Shown here: positions 23,044 through 34,429 of the stretch, piece after piece
How positions within the stretch are numbered: the stretch's first letter is position 1
Layout: every line of letters begins with the position of its first letter
Assembly: GCF_003086295.3 (NCBI RefSeq)
Contig: NC_092053.1
Span: 85,559,671-85,623,670, forward strand
Origin: Arachis hypogaea
Taxonomy: Eukaryota > Streptophyta > Magnoliopsida > Fabales > Fabaceae
Reading direction: 5' to 3'
DNA length: 64,000 nucleotides
Made by a program: the position numbers and the translations under genes
The notes under the pieces: generated by a model
Told to the model about the DNA's origin: nothing
Database searches by the model: none
Seen by the model: the letters and a program-made list of their open reading frames with translations, nothing else

Positions 23044-23586
23044 TGTTCATACCCTAGGTCGAACTATCCGACCCGGAATGATCAATGATAAAGCGACCGA
23101 CCTCTTCAGGTCGAGCGGACCGACTTCTTCTTAAAGAACTCGGCCGTGTCAACAAAAGAGCACAGTAAAGGGCCCAAATGGAGGAACACGACCCAAATCC
23201 AAAGGCACTTCAAGCCTATAGAGATAAAGGCGGTTCCCTTGAAGATAAGCTGACTTCACTCAAAATAAGATAAGATAAGATAAAGTAACTAACTTATCTT
23301 ACGCGAAAGGTCAGCCCACATTACTATAAATACACTGGAGCACCCAGGTATAACTCATACTCTGATTCTACATAACACCTGTTTAATACCCATGCTAACT
23401 TAAGCATCAGAGTCTCTTGCAGGTACCCCCCACCCTTCGGTGACAGAGGATCAGCAGCACGTTCAAGTCCAAAGAAGTCGGATGTACCAGCTCCGGTCAC
23501 CATTCATCAGCCGGACACATTGGTTCCGACAAGCACAGAAGATCTCGTCCGAGATCGACCTACAGTTTCAGGTAACCCTCGGAACA
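23044..23586 (+). mobile_element. 5' LTR of element C
   Basis: 543 bases, from TGTTCATACCCTAGG to CCCTCGGAACA. It contains a run of GATAAG motifs facing CTTATCTT (23243-23300), then TATAAATA at 23335-23342. The transcript would start shortly after. The pair at 33102-33643 has the same layout. Confidence 0.95.
23335..23342 (+). promoter_or_regulatory. TATA box of the Tat LTR (element C)
   Basis: TATAAATA within CACATTACTATAAATACACT. The same octamer and surroundings are kept at 33383-33390, at 35674-35681 (element E) and at 59904-59911 on the minus strand (element I). This conservation in four LTRs supports a core promoter. Confidence 0.75.
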
Positions 23587-23587
23587 T

Positions 23588-23605
23588 TGGCGCCGTTGCC
23601 GGGGA
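23588..23605 (+). promoter_or_regulatory. Primer binding site of element C (tRNA-Asp type)
   Basis: TGGCGCCGTTGCCGGGGA starts one base after the LTR end. This string is the usual tRNA-Asp primer site of Athila and Tat elements. An identical site follows the LTR of element E (35934-35951). Confidence 0.9.
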
Positions 23606-23627
23606 ACCTGGAAGTCATCCCATCACC

Positions 23628-25559
23628 ATGGCAGACAACCATGACAACGACCACGACTCAAATCTAGAAAATAGAACACCGCACAAAAATGCGGATACCC
23701 CACTAAAAGACACTCTGGAATCTAATGAAGACAAAAATTCAGCTAAACCGGGAGCAATAGAAGCCCTTCAATATCGCTTGAAGCAACTTGAAGAAGAAAC
23801 CCAACGACAACGAGAAATCGGAAAAGATCTACAAAAAGAAGTACGGTGACGTCGTGAATTGGAAGACAAGTTACAGCAATTAGAAGCCGATCTCAAATTA
23901 AAAGCCCCTCGGGTCACTCCTGAGGAAAGCTCACGCAAAGAACAGGATCTGTTCACCAGGGAAATCATGAAAACCAAAATTACAAAAGACTTCAAACTCC
24001 CGGATATGATTTTGTACGACGGCACCACCAATCCCAACCATCATCTCAGTAATTTCAGAAGCAGAATGTACCTTACCGATGCCTCAGATGCCGTTCGCTG
24101 CAAAGCCTTTCCGACAACCCTCATGAAGACGACGATCAGATGGTTCGACAGCCTACCTCCCAAGTCCATCTCAAACTTCGACGACCTTGCCGGAAAGTTC
24201 CTTGCCAGATTCTCCATCCAGAAAGATAAAGCTAAACACGCCCCCAGTCTACTAGGGATCAAGCAAGGAGATCGGGAGAGCCTCCGCAACTACATGGAAA
24301 GATTCAACAAAACATGCATGGACATACAAAGCTTACCCACAGAGGCCGCCATCATGGGACTTATCAACGGCCTACGAGAGGGACCTTTCAGCCAGTCTAT
24401 ATCAAAAAAGTACTCGACCTCCTTAGACGAAGTGCAGGAACGGGCAGAAAAATACATCAACATGGAAGAAAACGCTCGGTTAGGAGAGACCTCAAAATCG
24501 GGGGCCTCCTACCGTGACAGAGACAAGGAATCTAAAAGAAAAGAAGACCGACAAGGGGAGAAAATTAAAAAATACCATAATTATACTCCCCTCAGAGCAT
24601 GCCTAGTCGAAATATACAAAGAGGTATGCCATACAGAAAAAATTCCCCCAGCACGGCCTCTCAAAGGAAAAAGGGGAGGAAGAAATCGGAAGGAATATTG
24701 TGAATATCATCGGGTCAGAGGACACGCCACCAACGAATGCTTCGACTTAAAAAATATCATAGAAAAATTGGTGAGGGAAGGAAAATTAGATCGATTCCTG
24801 GCCACACGAGATGATGATCAAAGAAAAAGACGAAGGGATGAAGATACCGAACGAACAGAACGATCACCTCGGACACCAGAAAGACATGTCCACATGATAC
24901 ATGGCGGATTCGCAATAGGAGGGATCTCCAAATCTTCCCGCAAAATGTATCTCAAAGAAGTATATCATATCGAAGGAGAGGAGGAAGCACTCAACATCCC
25001 AGCAATAACATTCACTAAGGAGGACGCGTCCGGCATCATCACAGGACACGACGATCCCATGGTCATCACCATCATATTGGCAAACGCCAACCTACACCGC
25101 ACCTTAATAGACCAAGGGAGTTCTGCCGGCATCTTATTCAAGACAGCCTTTGATAAACTCGGCTTAGAAGAAAAAGAACTTAAGGCATATCCAAACAGTC
25201 TGTTCGGGTTAGGAGATACCCCGGTTCGACCACTAGGATATATATCACTGTATACAACTTTCGGAAAAGGAGACCAATCCAGGACCCTCAAAATAGACTA
25301 CATCGTAGTCGATGTAAGTTCAGCTTACAATGCTCTCATAGGTCGGACAACACTCAACCAACTCGGTGCAATAGTCTCGACCCTACACCTATGTATGAAG
25401 TTCCCAACTCCAAAAGGGATAGCCACGATAAAAGCTGACCAAAAGATGGCACGTCGCTGTTATAACGAAAGCCTAAACCTCAGAGGCAAAGGAGAAGAGT
25501 TCCACGCAATCGAGTTGGGCGGAGTTCAACGACGAGAAGATCTTCGACCCCAACCATAG
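23628..25559 (+). pseudogene. gag: Gag and protease of element C, with a nonsense codon
   Basis: Starts at MADNHDND (ATG 23628), in the same place as in E. Order: an acidic N-terminus; a coiled-coil stretch (LQYRLKQLEEETQRQRE); the retrotransposon gag domain (FKLPDMILYDGTTNPNHHLSNF to GLREGPFSQSISKKY); a zinc-knuckle-like CEYHRVRGHATNEC; and a protease with LIDQGSSA as the active site and YNALIGRTTLNQLGA. The first in-frame TGA (23847-23849) replaces an Arg codon that is CGA in E. A second stop, TAG at 25557-25559, lies at the pro-RT linker. Apart from these the frame is open and continuous with pol. Confidence 0.93.
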
Positions 25560-28500
25560 GGCGAGATAGAAAAAATTCAGATCGGGGACACCTCGGAAAA
25601 AATAACTAATATCGGCACAATCCTCAAAGGAGATTTAAAAGAATTGCTAATACAATTCTTACGAGATAATGTCGACCTCTTTGCATGGAAAGCCGCAGAC
25701 ATGCCAGGCATAGACCTTAAGCTAATGTGCCACAAGTTGGCGGTCTACCCAGGATCTCGACCGGTACAGCAGAGACAAAGAAAGCTTGGGCCAGAGCGAT
25801 CCCAGGCTGTGGAAGAGCAAGTACGGGCACTGCTGGAAGCCAGATTTATAAGAGAAGTTAAATACCCGCTATGGCTAGCCAACGTCGTCTTGGTGAAAAA
25901 ATCGAATGGGAAGCGGCGAATGTGCACCGATTACACCGATCTCAACAAAGCTTGTCCAAAAGATCCATACCCACTCCCAAGTATTGACGCCCTGGTAGAT
26001 GCTTCCTCTGGATATAAATATCTCTCGTTTATGGATGCATATTCAGGATACAACCAAATTCCCATGTATCTACCAGATCAAGAAAAGACCTCATTTTTAA
26101 CACCAAAGGCGAACTACTGTTACATCGTGATGCCCTTCGGTCTCAAGAACGCAGGAGCTACTTATCAAAGACTAATGAATAAAGTTTTTTCGGATCACAT
26201 CGGAAAGATCATGGAGGTCTATGTGGACGACATGCTAATAAAAACACAAAGCGAAGAGACACTATTGTCCGACCTGGCTCAAGTATTCGACACCATAAGG
26301 AAGCATGACATGCAACTCAATCCCGCGAAATGCACCTTTGTAGTAGAAGCAGGCAAATTCTTAGGCTTCATGCTCACTCAAAGAGGAATTAAAGCAAATT
26401 CAGATAAATGTCAGGCCATACTCAACATGAAGAGCCCAACCTGTGTTAAAGAAGTACAGCAACTCAACGCGAGACTGGCCGCCCTATCCCGATTCTTAGC
26501 AAGAGCCGCGATAAGATCTCTTCCCTTCTATGCTACTTTAAGAAAGGGAAAACAATTCGAATGGACAATAGAGTGTGAGCAAGCCTTCCAAGAACTCAAG
26601 AAGTTCCTAGGACAGCCACCTATCCTATCCCGACCGTGAGTTGGAGAACCACTCATATTATACCTCGCAGTGGGAAGCAAGGCAGTAGCATCAGCACTAG
26701 TCAGAGAAGACGAAAATGGACAACAACTTGTCTACTTCATTAGCAAGGCACTACAGGGATCCGAGCTGAACTACCAGAAAATAGAAAAATTCGCCTATAC
26801 TCTTATCCTAACATCTCGACGACTCCGCCCGTATTTCCAGGCTCACACCATTAAGGTTCGAACTAACCAACCCATAAAATGAATATTGCAGAAAACAGAT
26901 CTAGCAGGCAGAATCTTACAATGGGCAGTCGAGTTGTCAGAGTTTGATCTCCAATATGAAGCTCGGACGGCAATCAAATCACAACATCTGGCCGACTTTA
27001 TCACAGAATTCACAGATGCCCTAGAAACCCCCACAGAATGGAACCTTTACGTGGATGGTTCTTCAAATAAGACTGGAAGTGGCGCAGGCGTGATAATAGA
27101 AAGCAACCAAGGAACCCAAGTTGAGCTCTCCCTCAAGTTTGGGTTCCCGGCCTCAAACAACCAGGCAGAATATGAAGCATTATTTGCTGGCTTGAAGCTG
27201 GCTAAAGAGGTCGGAGCTCAAAAACTCAATATTTACAGCGATTCACAAGTGGTTACATCACAAATAACAGGGAGCTACCAAGCCAAAGATCCCACCATGA
27301 AAAAGTATATGGATAAAACCAAGGAATAGCTTGGACAAATTGGGGAGTATAAGATCTGCCACATACCCCGCGAACAAAATGCCCGAGCTGATGCACTCTC
27401 AAAACTAGCCAGCACCAAACCAGGGGGTAACAACAGAAGCCTCATCCAGGAAATGTTGCAGAACCCGTTAATCTCGGAAGAGGAAAAAGTCCTGACTATA
27501 ATAAGTCAGGACCAAGGATGGATAACCCCTATAACCAACTACCTCAAAACAGGAACGCTCCCCATAGAAGAAAAGGAGGCAAAAAGGTTAAAAAGGGAGG
27601 CACAGTACTACACCATCATAAACAACATCCTGTACAAAAGAGGAATCTCAACACCTTTACTAAAATGCGTGCCAACCTCCAACACAAGAGAAGTGCTAGA
27701 AGAAATACACGGCGGTATCTGTGGCAATCATCTCGGAGCACGAGCTATCGCCAAAAAAGTGCTTCGGGTGGGATTTTATTGGCCAACTCTACATAAAGAA
27801 GCCACAGAATTTGTAAAGACATGCCCACCATGTCAGAAACATGCCAACTTTCACATCGCCCTGCCAGAAGAGCTCATCAGCGTGACCTCACCTTGGCCGT
27901 TTGCAAAATGGGGACTCGATCTTCTTGGCCCCTTCCCACAGGGATCAGGACAAGTTAAATTCCTCAAAGTAGGGGTAGATTACTTTACAAAGTGGATCGA
28001 GGCAGAGCCCCTAGCCAATGCCACCGCTCAAAGAAGCCGAAAATTCTTATATAGAAACATTGTCATGAGGTTCGGGGTTCCATATTCAATAACCACAGAC
28101 AATGGCACTCAATTCACAGATGCAGGCTTCAGAAAACTAGTAGCCGACTTGAATATAAAGCACCAGTACACCTCCGTTGAACATCCACAAGCCAACGGAC
28201 AGGCCGAAGCTGCTAACAAAGTCATACTGGCCGGATTAAAACGGAGATTACAAGATACAAAGGGAGCCTTGGCAGAAGAGCTTCCACAGGTCCTATTGGC
28301 ATATCGAACAACGCCACATTCCACCACGAAGGAATCCCCCTTCCGATTAGCATACGGAATAGAGGCAATGATTCCAATAGAGATCGAGGAAGGGTCGCCC
28401 AGAGTAGTTCACTACAATGAGGGAGCAAACTCCCAACTTCAGAGAGAAAAGCTCGACTTGTTACCCGAACTCCAGGAAAGAGCTCGGATCAGGGAAGAAG

Positions 28501-28754
28501 CTCTAAAGCGCCGAATGGCTTCCAGATATAATCAAAAGGTAGTGCCGAGAAGTTTTGCAGAGAATGATCTCATCCTAATCCGAAATGATATCGGAACAAC
28601 TCAACCAGGAGAAGGAAAGCTGGCAGCAAACTGGAAAGGACCCTACCGAGTTGTAGAAGTACTTGGAAAGGGCTACTACAGACTGTCTGAACTCGATGGA
28701 CGAGAGCTTCCTAGGTCGTGGCACGCTTGCAACCTAAGAAGGTACTACAGTTAA
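25560..28754 (+). pseudogene. pol: RT, two RNase H domains and integrase of element C
   Basis: RT: KSNGKRRMCTDYTDLNKACPKD, FMDAYSGYNQIPM, MPFGLKNAGATYQRLM, and catalytic YVDD at 26220-26231. RNase H 1: LYLAVGSKAVASALV through KIEKFAYTLI. RNase H 2, typical of the Tat lineage: YVDGSSNKTGSGAG, AEYEALFAGL, IYSDSQ and NARADALSKLA, with its D-E-D-D residues visible. Integrase: GFYWPTLHKEA and CPPCQKHA, then LDLLGPFPQG, TTDNGTQFTD and QANGQAEAANK. C-terminus: WKGPYRVVEVLGKGYYRLSELDGRELPRSWHACNLRRYYS. In-frame stops at 26637, 26880 and 27327 interrupt one otherwise continuous frame. The enzymes would act on the element's RNA and cDNA in virus-like particles, and at the target site. Confidence 0.95.
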
Positions 28755-29256
28755 GAAATGATAAAAATATCTCATCATTGGATGCAATCTTTTTCCTGAA
28801 AAGGTTTTTTAATGAGGCACCAAGTTGAGACTCAGACAAACCCATATGTATCTATTTGCACTTTTCCTTTAAATAAAATATATTTTAGATATTCTACAAA
28901 GATTTCAAGATGCATTAATCTGAAGAATTCATCGTCTGATTATAAAGCAACAGATCGGCAGAAAGTGAAAAAGAATTTCACTGCACGATCACGATAAAGA
29001 CAACCGTCCGATAAAGGTGAAAACGCGATTCACCCAAAGGACGATCTAGAGATGACAACCACTTTCTACAAATCGGCAAAGATGAACACAGAATAATGTA
29101 AGAAGTTATCGAAAGTGATCTAAAAAAGTACCTGACGAGGTCTTACGGATCGGTAAAATAATAACTTAAAGACTGGTCGAACATTAAGAAGTCGAACCAA
29201 GTCAAACCAAGTTATAAGTGAACCCTGGAAAGAGGTCTGGCCAACCCTATTAAAGA
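28755..29256 (+). other. Spacer after pol of element C
   Basis: AT-rich; I see no ORF. It leads into the hairpin repeats and is shared with E at 41053-41510, for example AAAAGGTTTTTTAATGAGGC just after pol. Confidence 0.6.
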
Positions 29257-29830
29257 GGATTACTTTAACTTAGAAGGGCCCGACATAACAAAGTCAGCCC
29301 AAAACAAAAAGTTATTAAAGTAGTCCCTGAAAGAGATCTGACAAAGATACAAGAAAGAGGACTACAAATAATAACTTAAGGGAGACCGACATAACCAAGT
29401 CGGACTCCTACTACCAAAAAAGTTATCAAAGTAGTCCCTGAAAGAGATCTGACAAAGATCCAAGAAAGAGGACTACAAAAAATAACTTAAGGGAGACCGA
29501 CATAACCAAGACGGACTCCTACTACCAAAAAGTTATCAAAGTAGTCCCTGAAAGAGATCTGATAATGATCCAAGAAAGAGGATACAAAAAATAACTTAAG
29601 GGAGACCGACATAACCAAGTCGGACTCCTACTACTGATAAGTTATCAAAGTAATCCCTGAAAGAGACCTGACAAAGGTCCAAGAAAGAGGATTACAAAAA
29701 TAACTAAAAAGAGATCGACCTGACGAAGTCAATCTCCTACAGACAAGTTATAAAAAAAGTAATCTCTAAAAGAGAGGATTACAATAATAACTTAAAAAGG
29801 GACCAACGCAAAGGAACTAGTCACAAATAC
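29257..29830. repeat. Hairpin-bearing tandem repeats, about 110 bp each, element C
   Basis: About five units. The marker GTAGTCCCTGAAAGAG (with variants) starts near 29320, 29431, 29541 and 29650, giving a period of 109-111. Each unit contains GAGACCGAC, a short loop, then GTCGGACTC, and a second small inverted pair around GATCTGACAAAGATC. The array lies between the end of pol and the end of the antisense gene. Equivalent arrays lie at the same place in E and I. Confidence 0.85.
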
Positions 29831-30156
29831 GGAAAGCCGAGAAACAAGTTGGACCTCACAAATCATAACCTCAAAGGATTCAAGCTGCAAACAACGAAAT
29901 AACCCAAGGAGGTCGAGCCACAAGATATCACACATCAGCAGAAAACAGAAAAATGGCAAATCAAAAGGCATTATGTAAAATCTACAAAGTTGCAAAAGCC
30001 TCGAAGGCCAGCAAAATCTAAGGATGGCGAGCTACCTTTTTTGTTTGTCAAAATAAAAGTTGCTAGAAAAGCAACTAGGAAAGCGTCAATAAATAAATAA
30101 GAAAGTTTTAAAAAGCCCACAAGCCGGGCCAACTACACAAATACCCAGGAAAGAGA
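29831..30156. other. Spacer between the repeats and the antisense gene, element C
   Basis: No ORF I can support. It contains AAGTTGCTAGAAAAGCAACTAGG near 30057-30079 (two short inverted arms AGTTGCT/AGCAACT) directly beyond the antisense stop, also present in E (near 42230-42250) and I (63315-63335). It might be part of the antisense 3' end. Confidence 0.5.
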
Positions 30157-32069
30157 TCAGCAAGCATCAGGAACTTTCTTGGCAGTATCAGGACAAGGAG
30201 AAGGAGGACGAGTATGAATCGGTACGGCATCTACAGTTCCATCCTCCCGGTTCAGAATCTGGCAATCCGAATCAGGTGCAACTGGAGGAACAGAAGAAGT
30301 CGGCACTTTAACAGAGGACACAGGGGGAGGAACAACCTCATCATCATCACCCTCATCATCAGGGACAATCTTGCCATCTCTAACAATATTATCCAGGCTA
30401 AAAAGGGTGAGATCGGCCTCGAGAGCAATGACCCGAACTTGCTCCTTCAAGTTCTCGTAAGCAGCAGTCACGCTGCCAACGAGATGACCTTGAAGCTCAG
30501 AATAATCTTCCCGGGCATGGTCGAGCTCCTCCCTCAGGCGCATCACCTCTCGATAAGAGGTAACGTAACTATCCTTGTGCATCAAGACTGCGTCCTCAGC
30601 CAACCTCAACGAAGCTGCCAATGACTGAGAACTCGCCTCCTCATTCTTCAAGTCCTTCTCCAGCTTGGCCACCTTCGTCTCAAGCTCCTCCTTTAACTCC
30701 TTCATCCGATCAAACTCTTGTTTCGCCTCCTCCATAAACGCTTTAGTGGTGGGGAGAGGGAGATTCTGAGCAGTCCGATATATGGCAGCCGACATATACG
30801 CCATCTTCACATGATTTCGGGCCATGAATTTCAAGTGATGAAGGATGGACACATCGTCCATGGAGAGAGCGCCGTAGGGACCGATTTGTTGATCCACGAA
30901 TTCAATAGCATTAAAATCAGGAGCATCGAGGTCGAAGGGCTCGGCAGTCTTTTGATTTTTATTGGGAGGAGCAACAGAAGGAGCAGTAGAGGCGACGTGA
31001 GGATCTACCAAACAAACTCGGGGTGTAGGGATCACTTTCTTCACCCCGGCGGAACTATGCACTGATGGCTTCTCGCGCACCAGGGAGGATCCTTCCCCAG
31101 CTGCCCTGGCAGCAACATTTCTGGCAGTAGTCGCCCTTTGTGCCCTCTTAAAAGCTTTCATAGCTTCATTATTCTTCATTGCCTCTGCAAGCAAAATAGA
31201 AAATTCAGCTACAAGTCGGATAAGTCGGAAAAGACAGCTACAAGCAACATAAACAAGATAATAAAAGAAACACAAGATACCCAGTTCAGTTTGAAGAAGA
31301 GAAGGATTGGTTAGAAATTTCTTTGTGTCAAGATGGGGAGGTTGACCCAGCGTTCTTCCAAGATAGTCACAAAGGCTCGCTCAGCCTCATCCAACATTTC
31401 CCACGAATACCGGGAGACCCTCACGTCTTTTTGCCATTCCAAGGGAAAAGCAGGTTCGTCATTCTCATCCAGAAAAAAGGGCCGAGCTCCTTCAACAGCT
31501 CGGACCTTGAAAAAGTAGTTTTTAAAATCACAGAACGACTCGTCAAACATGGAAAAAACCTTCTTTCCTTGGGTAGAATGAAAGGAGACCCAAGCTGACT
31601 TCTTTTTTACCACACCGGGCTTAGTCAAGACAAACAGATAGAAAAAGAGAGATTGAGAAGCAGGAATACCAAAACCATCGCACAGCAATTGGAAAATTTT
31701 AATAAAACCCCAGGAATTGGGATGAAGTTGAGAAGGGGCAACATTACAAGACCATAATAGATCGGCTTCAAATTTGGTAAAAGGAAGGGTGATACCCAGC
31801 TGACCAAAGAAAAAATCATAAGCATAAAAGAAAGGGCGACCATCAACAACCCGAGTTGAAAAGCAGACTCTCTCGTCAGAAGAGGGGGGGACAAGTTCAT
31901 AGTTCTTCTCATCTCCAGAATTACTACAGACACTATGAAACTGCCTAAGCTGAGCACAAAAATCAGAATCAACCAACGAGACACACATGAGAACCATGGA
32001 GTCCACCCAGTCGGCCATACCCGCGGGAACTTGGGAAGGCATCTCTACAACGTTATTTCGGGAAGACAT
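30157..32069 (-). pseudogene. Two-exon antisense gene of Tat element C (PF04195-like plus coiled coil)
   Basis: Runs against gag-pol. Exon 1 (32069-31281): MSSRNNVVEMPSQVPAGM, then a domain with WSCNVAPSQLHPNSWGFIKIFQ and FFYLFVLTKPGVV, resembling Pfam PF04195 (putative gypsy-type transposon). An intron of 96 bases (31280-31185) has GT and CAG ends. Exon 2 (31184-30157) starts EAMKNNEAMKAFKRAQ and contains a low-complexity Pro/Ala part, FDLDAPDFNAIEF, and a long coiled coil (REFDRMKELKEELETKVAKLEKDLK-like heptads), ending VPDAC. Exon 2 is open. Exon 1 has lost one base near 31350 compared with element I, so the frame fails before the splice site. Function unknown; antisense ORFs are known from the Tat lineage. 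Confidence 0.85.
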
Positions 32070-33101
32070 GAGGTCAACTAAATCCTACAAAAGAAAAGAA
32101 GATTGGATTACTAATAAAACATCTCGGATGAGGGGCAAAACAACTCGACAGACAAACAAACAGGAAAGGAAAACCCCAAGACTCAAACCAAAGCCCTTGG
32201 GGCATCCCTTGGAGGCAGTAAACAAACAAGGACTTTCAAGTTACTTCTACAGCCTACATCCCGGCACTCATCAAAATAAAATACAGAAAGAAAAACAAAA
32301 GAAGCAAAAACGCAAAAGGTCCACCCTCCTACAATTTATCAGAAGTTCCAAAAAAGGCCAAGGCAGAAAAACAGCAAAAGGCGCAAACTTTCTCGAAATA
32401 CAGCAAAAAATCGGTAGAGAACAAGCATCAACATCGAAACACGAATCATCAAAGACGCAACTCACAAACATGCAAAGCCCCAAAAAGCATCAAGCAACAG
32501 GAAAGCAAAAAGGATCATGCAGAAGAGGAAAGAAACTCCCGGAACACACATTTCAAATAGGAGCGACAAAAAATAGAAAAGATACAAACTTTCCTTAAAA
32601 GAAAAATCAAAACTCCATCATAAAACCAAAGCGACAAAAGAAGAAGAAAAATGCGAGTGAAACTAACCTGGAGAAGAAAGAAGCTTCAAGGGAAGGAAGA
32701 GACGTAGAAATGAAAGCTACCCAGAAAAACGCCAAGCAACGCCGCAACGCAAGGAAAATAGAAATATGGGCGAAAAGCAGAGAGTAAGAGAACAAATGAA
32801 GAAATTGCAAAGAAATTACGAAAAGAGCGAAGAAGGGAAACCGTTTCCTGAGTATGAAATTCAAAAATAAAGAAGTTTAAGGGAAACGGGGCAATTAAAT
32901 GCCAATTAATTAGGGTATTAAACCCTCGCACGTTCCCCAGAACAAAGCACTAATACAAAAGCGTGCGCTTTTTGAGGGAAAACGTTCTACATTCAAAAGC
33001 TACTACGAAGGAATCGACAAAAATGCTTGAGTTCGGCTTCAAGAAGGACTGAAGTCAAGGACTCGACCTCAACAAAGAAGACCGATCTCAAGCAGGGGCA
33101 C
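32070..33101 (-). other. Upstream region of the antisense gene, with polypurine tract, element C
   Basis: About 1.03 kb between the antisense ATG and the 3' LTR. On the minus strand a pyrimidine-rich stretch leads to TTTTCTTTTGTAG|GATTTAG (near 32088), a good splice acceptor, and CTTCTCCAG|GTTAGT (near 32670) is a possible donor. The same pair occurs in element I, suggesting a 5'-UTR intron. On the plus strand the polypurine tract AAGCAGGGGCAC touches the LTR at 33101. A 203-residue plus-strand ORF here lacks any homologue in E and I and looks like a shadow. Confidence 0.5.
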
Positions 33102-33643
33102 TGTTCATACCCTGGGTCGAACTATCCGACTCGGAATGATCAATGATAAAGCGACCGACCTCTTCAGGTCGAGCGGACCGACTTCTTCTTAAAGAACTCG
33201 GCCGTGTCAACAAAAGAGCCCAGTAAAGGGCCCAAATGGAGGAACACGACCCAAATCCAAAGGCACTTCAAGCCTATAGAGTTAAAGGCGGTTCCCTTGA
33301 AGATAAGCTGACTTCACTCAAAATAAGATAAGATAAGATAAAGTAACTAACTTATCTTACCCGAAAGGTCAGCCCACATTACTATAAATACACTAGAGTA
33401 CCCAGGTATAAGTCATACTCTGATTCTACATAACACCTGTTTAATACCCATGCTAACTTAAGCATCAGAGTCTCTTGCAGGTACCCCCACCCTTCAGTGA
33501 GAGAGGATCAGCAGCACGTTCAAGTCCAAACAAGTCGGACGTACCAGCTCCGGTCACCATTCATCAGCCGGACACATCGGTTCCGACCAGCACAGAAGAT
33601 CTCGTCCGAGATCGACCTACAGTTTTAGGTAACCCTCGGAACA
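33102..33643 (+). mobile_element. 3' LTR of element C
   Basis: 542 bases, TGTTCATACCCTGGG to CCCTCGGAACA, followed by the target duplication GATAT. TATAAATA at 33383-33390. About 3% different from the 5' LTR by eye. Confidence 0.95.
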
Positions 33644-34429
33644 GATATTAAGAAGAGTTATTACTTCCGTCAAGAGTTCATCACTCTAGTTTGTTTCCTT
33701 ACTTGTCACTTACTCTTCTATATCCTTTATTTACTCAGAATTATTATTGGATTATTTTTAGAATTTATTAATACAAGAACTATTTCTTTTTTTATTTTTA
33801 ATTGATCCTTTTGATTATTATTTATCATGTCTTTCAATATTTCCTTTTCCTATTTCATGGATTTTACAAACATAATGAGCGAGTAGTTCCATAACTTGTT
33901 TGGGAGTTGATTGAAAGGAGGACCTTGAGTTGGATGCTCAAGAGAAAAATTATAATTGGGATTCGCGTTGGGTCGCCATCTAATCACTGACACTAATCCT
34001 TCCCAAGGGAGAGGATTAGAACTTGTGAATAGAAACTGACTTCCAACTTGCTTGACTTTCCTTTATCCGGTAAAGGATAACTGAGCAGATAACCTTCAAT
34101 TATCAAATGATCTTGAGAGAACTCCATCAAGGATAGGGCTTCCAACTAATCTACTCCCAGTCAAGGTTTTTATTTAAATTACATAAATTCTCCAATTTAA
34201 TTTCCTGTTTATCAACTCAAATCATTTGTTAGAAAACATCTGATTAATAAAATAGCACACCTTTCTGCAACTCGTTGGGAGATGACCTGGGATTCATACT
34301 CCCAGAATTTTAATTTTAATTTTGTGACAACCCTTCTAAATTGATAAGTGGATTTTTGGTTGGTTAAGAACTATACTTGCAACGTATCTCTTATAACAAA
34401 TTCTTAACTCGCCAATTTCCGCCATGTCA
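33644..34429 (+). mobile_element. LTR2 of element B, right part
   Basis: Begins with the second GATAT and continues the Athila LTR, matching the end of LTR1: AGAACTATACTTGCAACG occurs in both near their 3' ends. The terminus is blurred; CCATGTCA at about 34422-34429 takes the place of the CATCA end of LTR1. Element D sequence follows directly. Confidence 0.75.

Larger units (their letters stand above)
23044..33643 (+). mobile_element. Complete Tat-type Ty3/gypsy element C
   Basis: A 10.6-kb element with both LTRs, a primer site matching tRNA-Asp, gag, protease, RT, RNase H, a second RNase H, integrase, a convergent antisense gene, a polypurine tract and a perfect 5-bp target duplication GATAT (23039-23043 and 33644-33648). 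By eye the two LTRs differ at about 15 positions plus one indel over about 542 bases, near 3%. It is the only full element in the window, and it lies inside LTR2 of B. gag-pol carries five in-frame stops, so it is not autonomous now. Confidence 0.95.

Noticed and set aside
30214..31065. Plus-strand ORFs opposite antisense exon 2 (also 42364-43179 and minus-strand 62197-63330)
   Set aside because: Shadows of the coiled-coil coding strand; codon-level conservation between copies follows the other strand.
31987..32598. 203-residue ORF on the plus strand in element C
   Set aside because: It lies opposite the start and upstream region of the antisense gene, is Lys/Gln-rich, and has no counterpart in element I.
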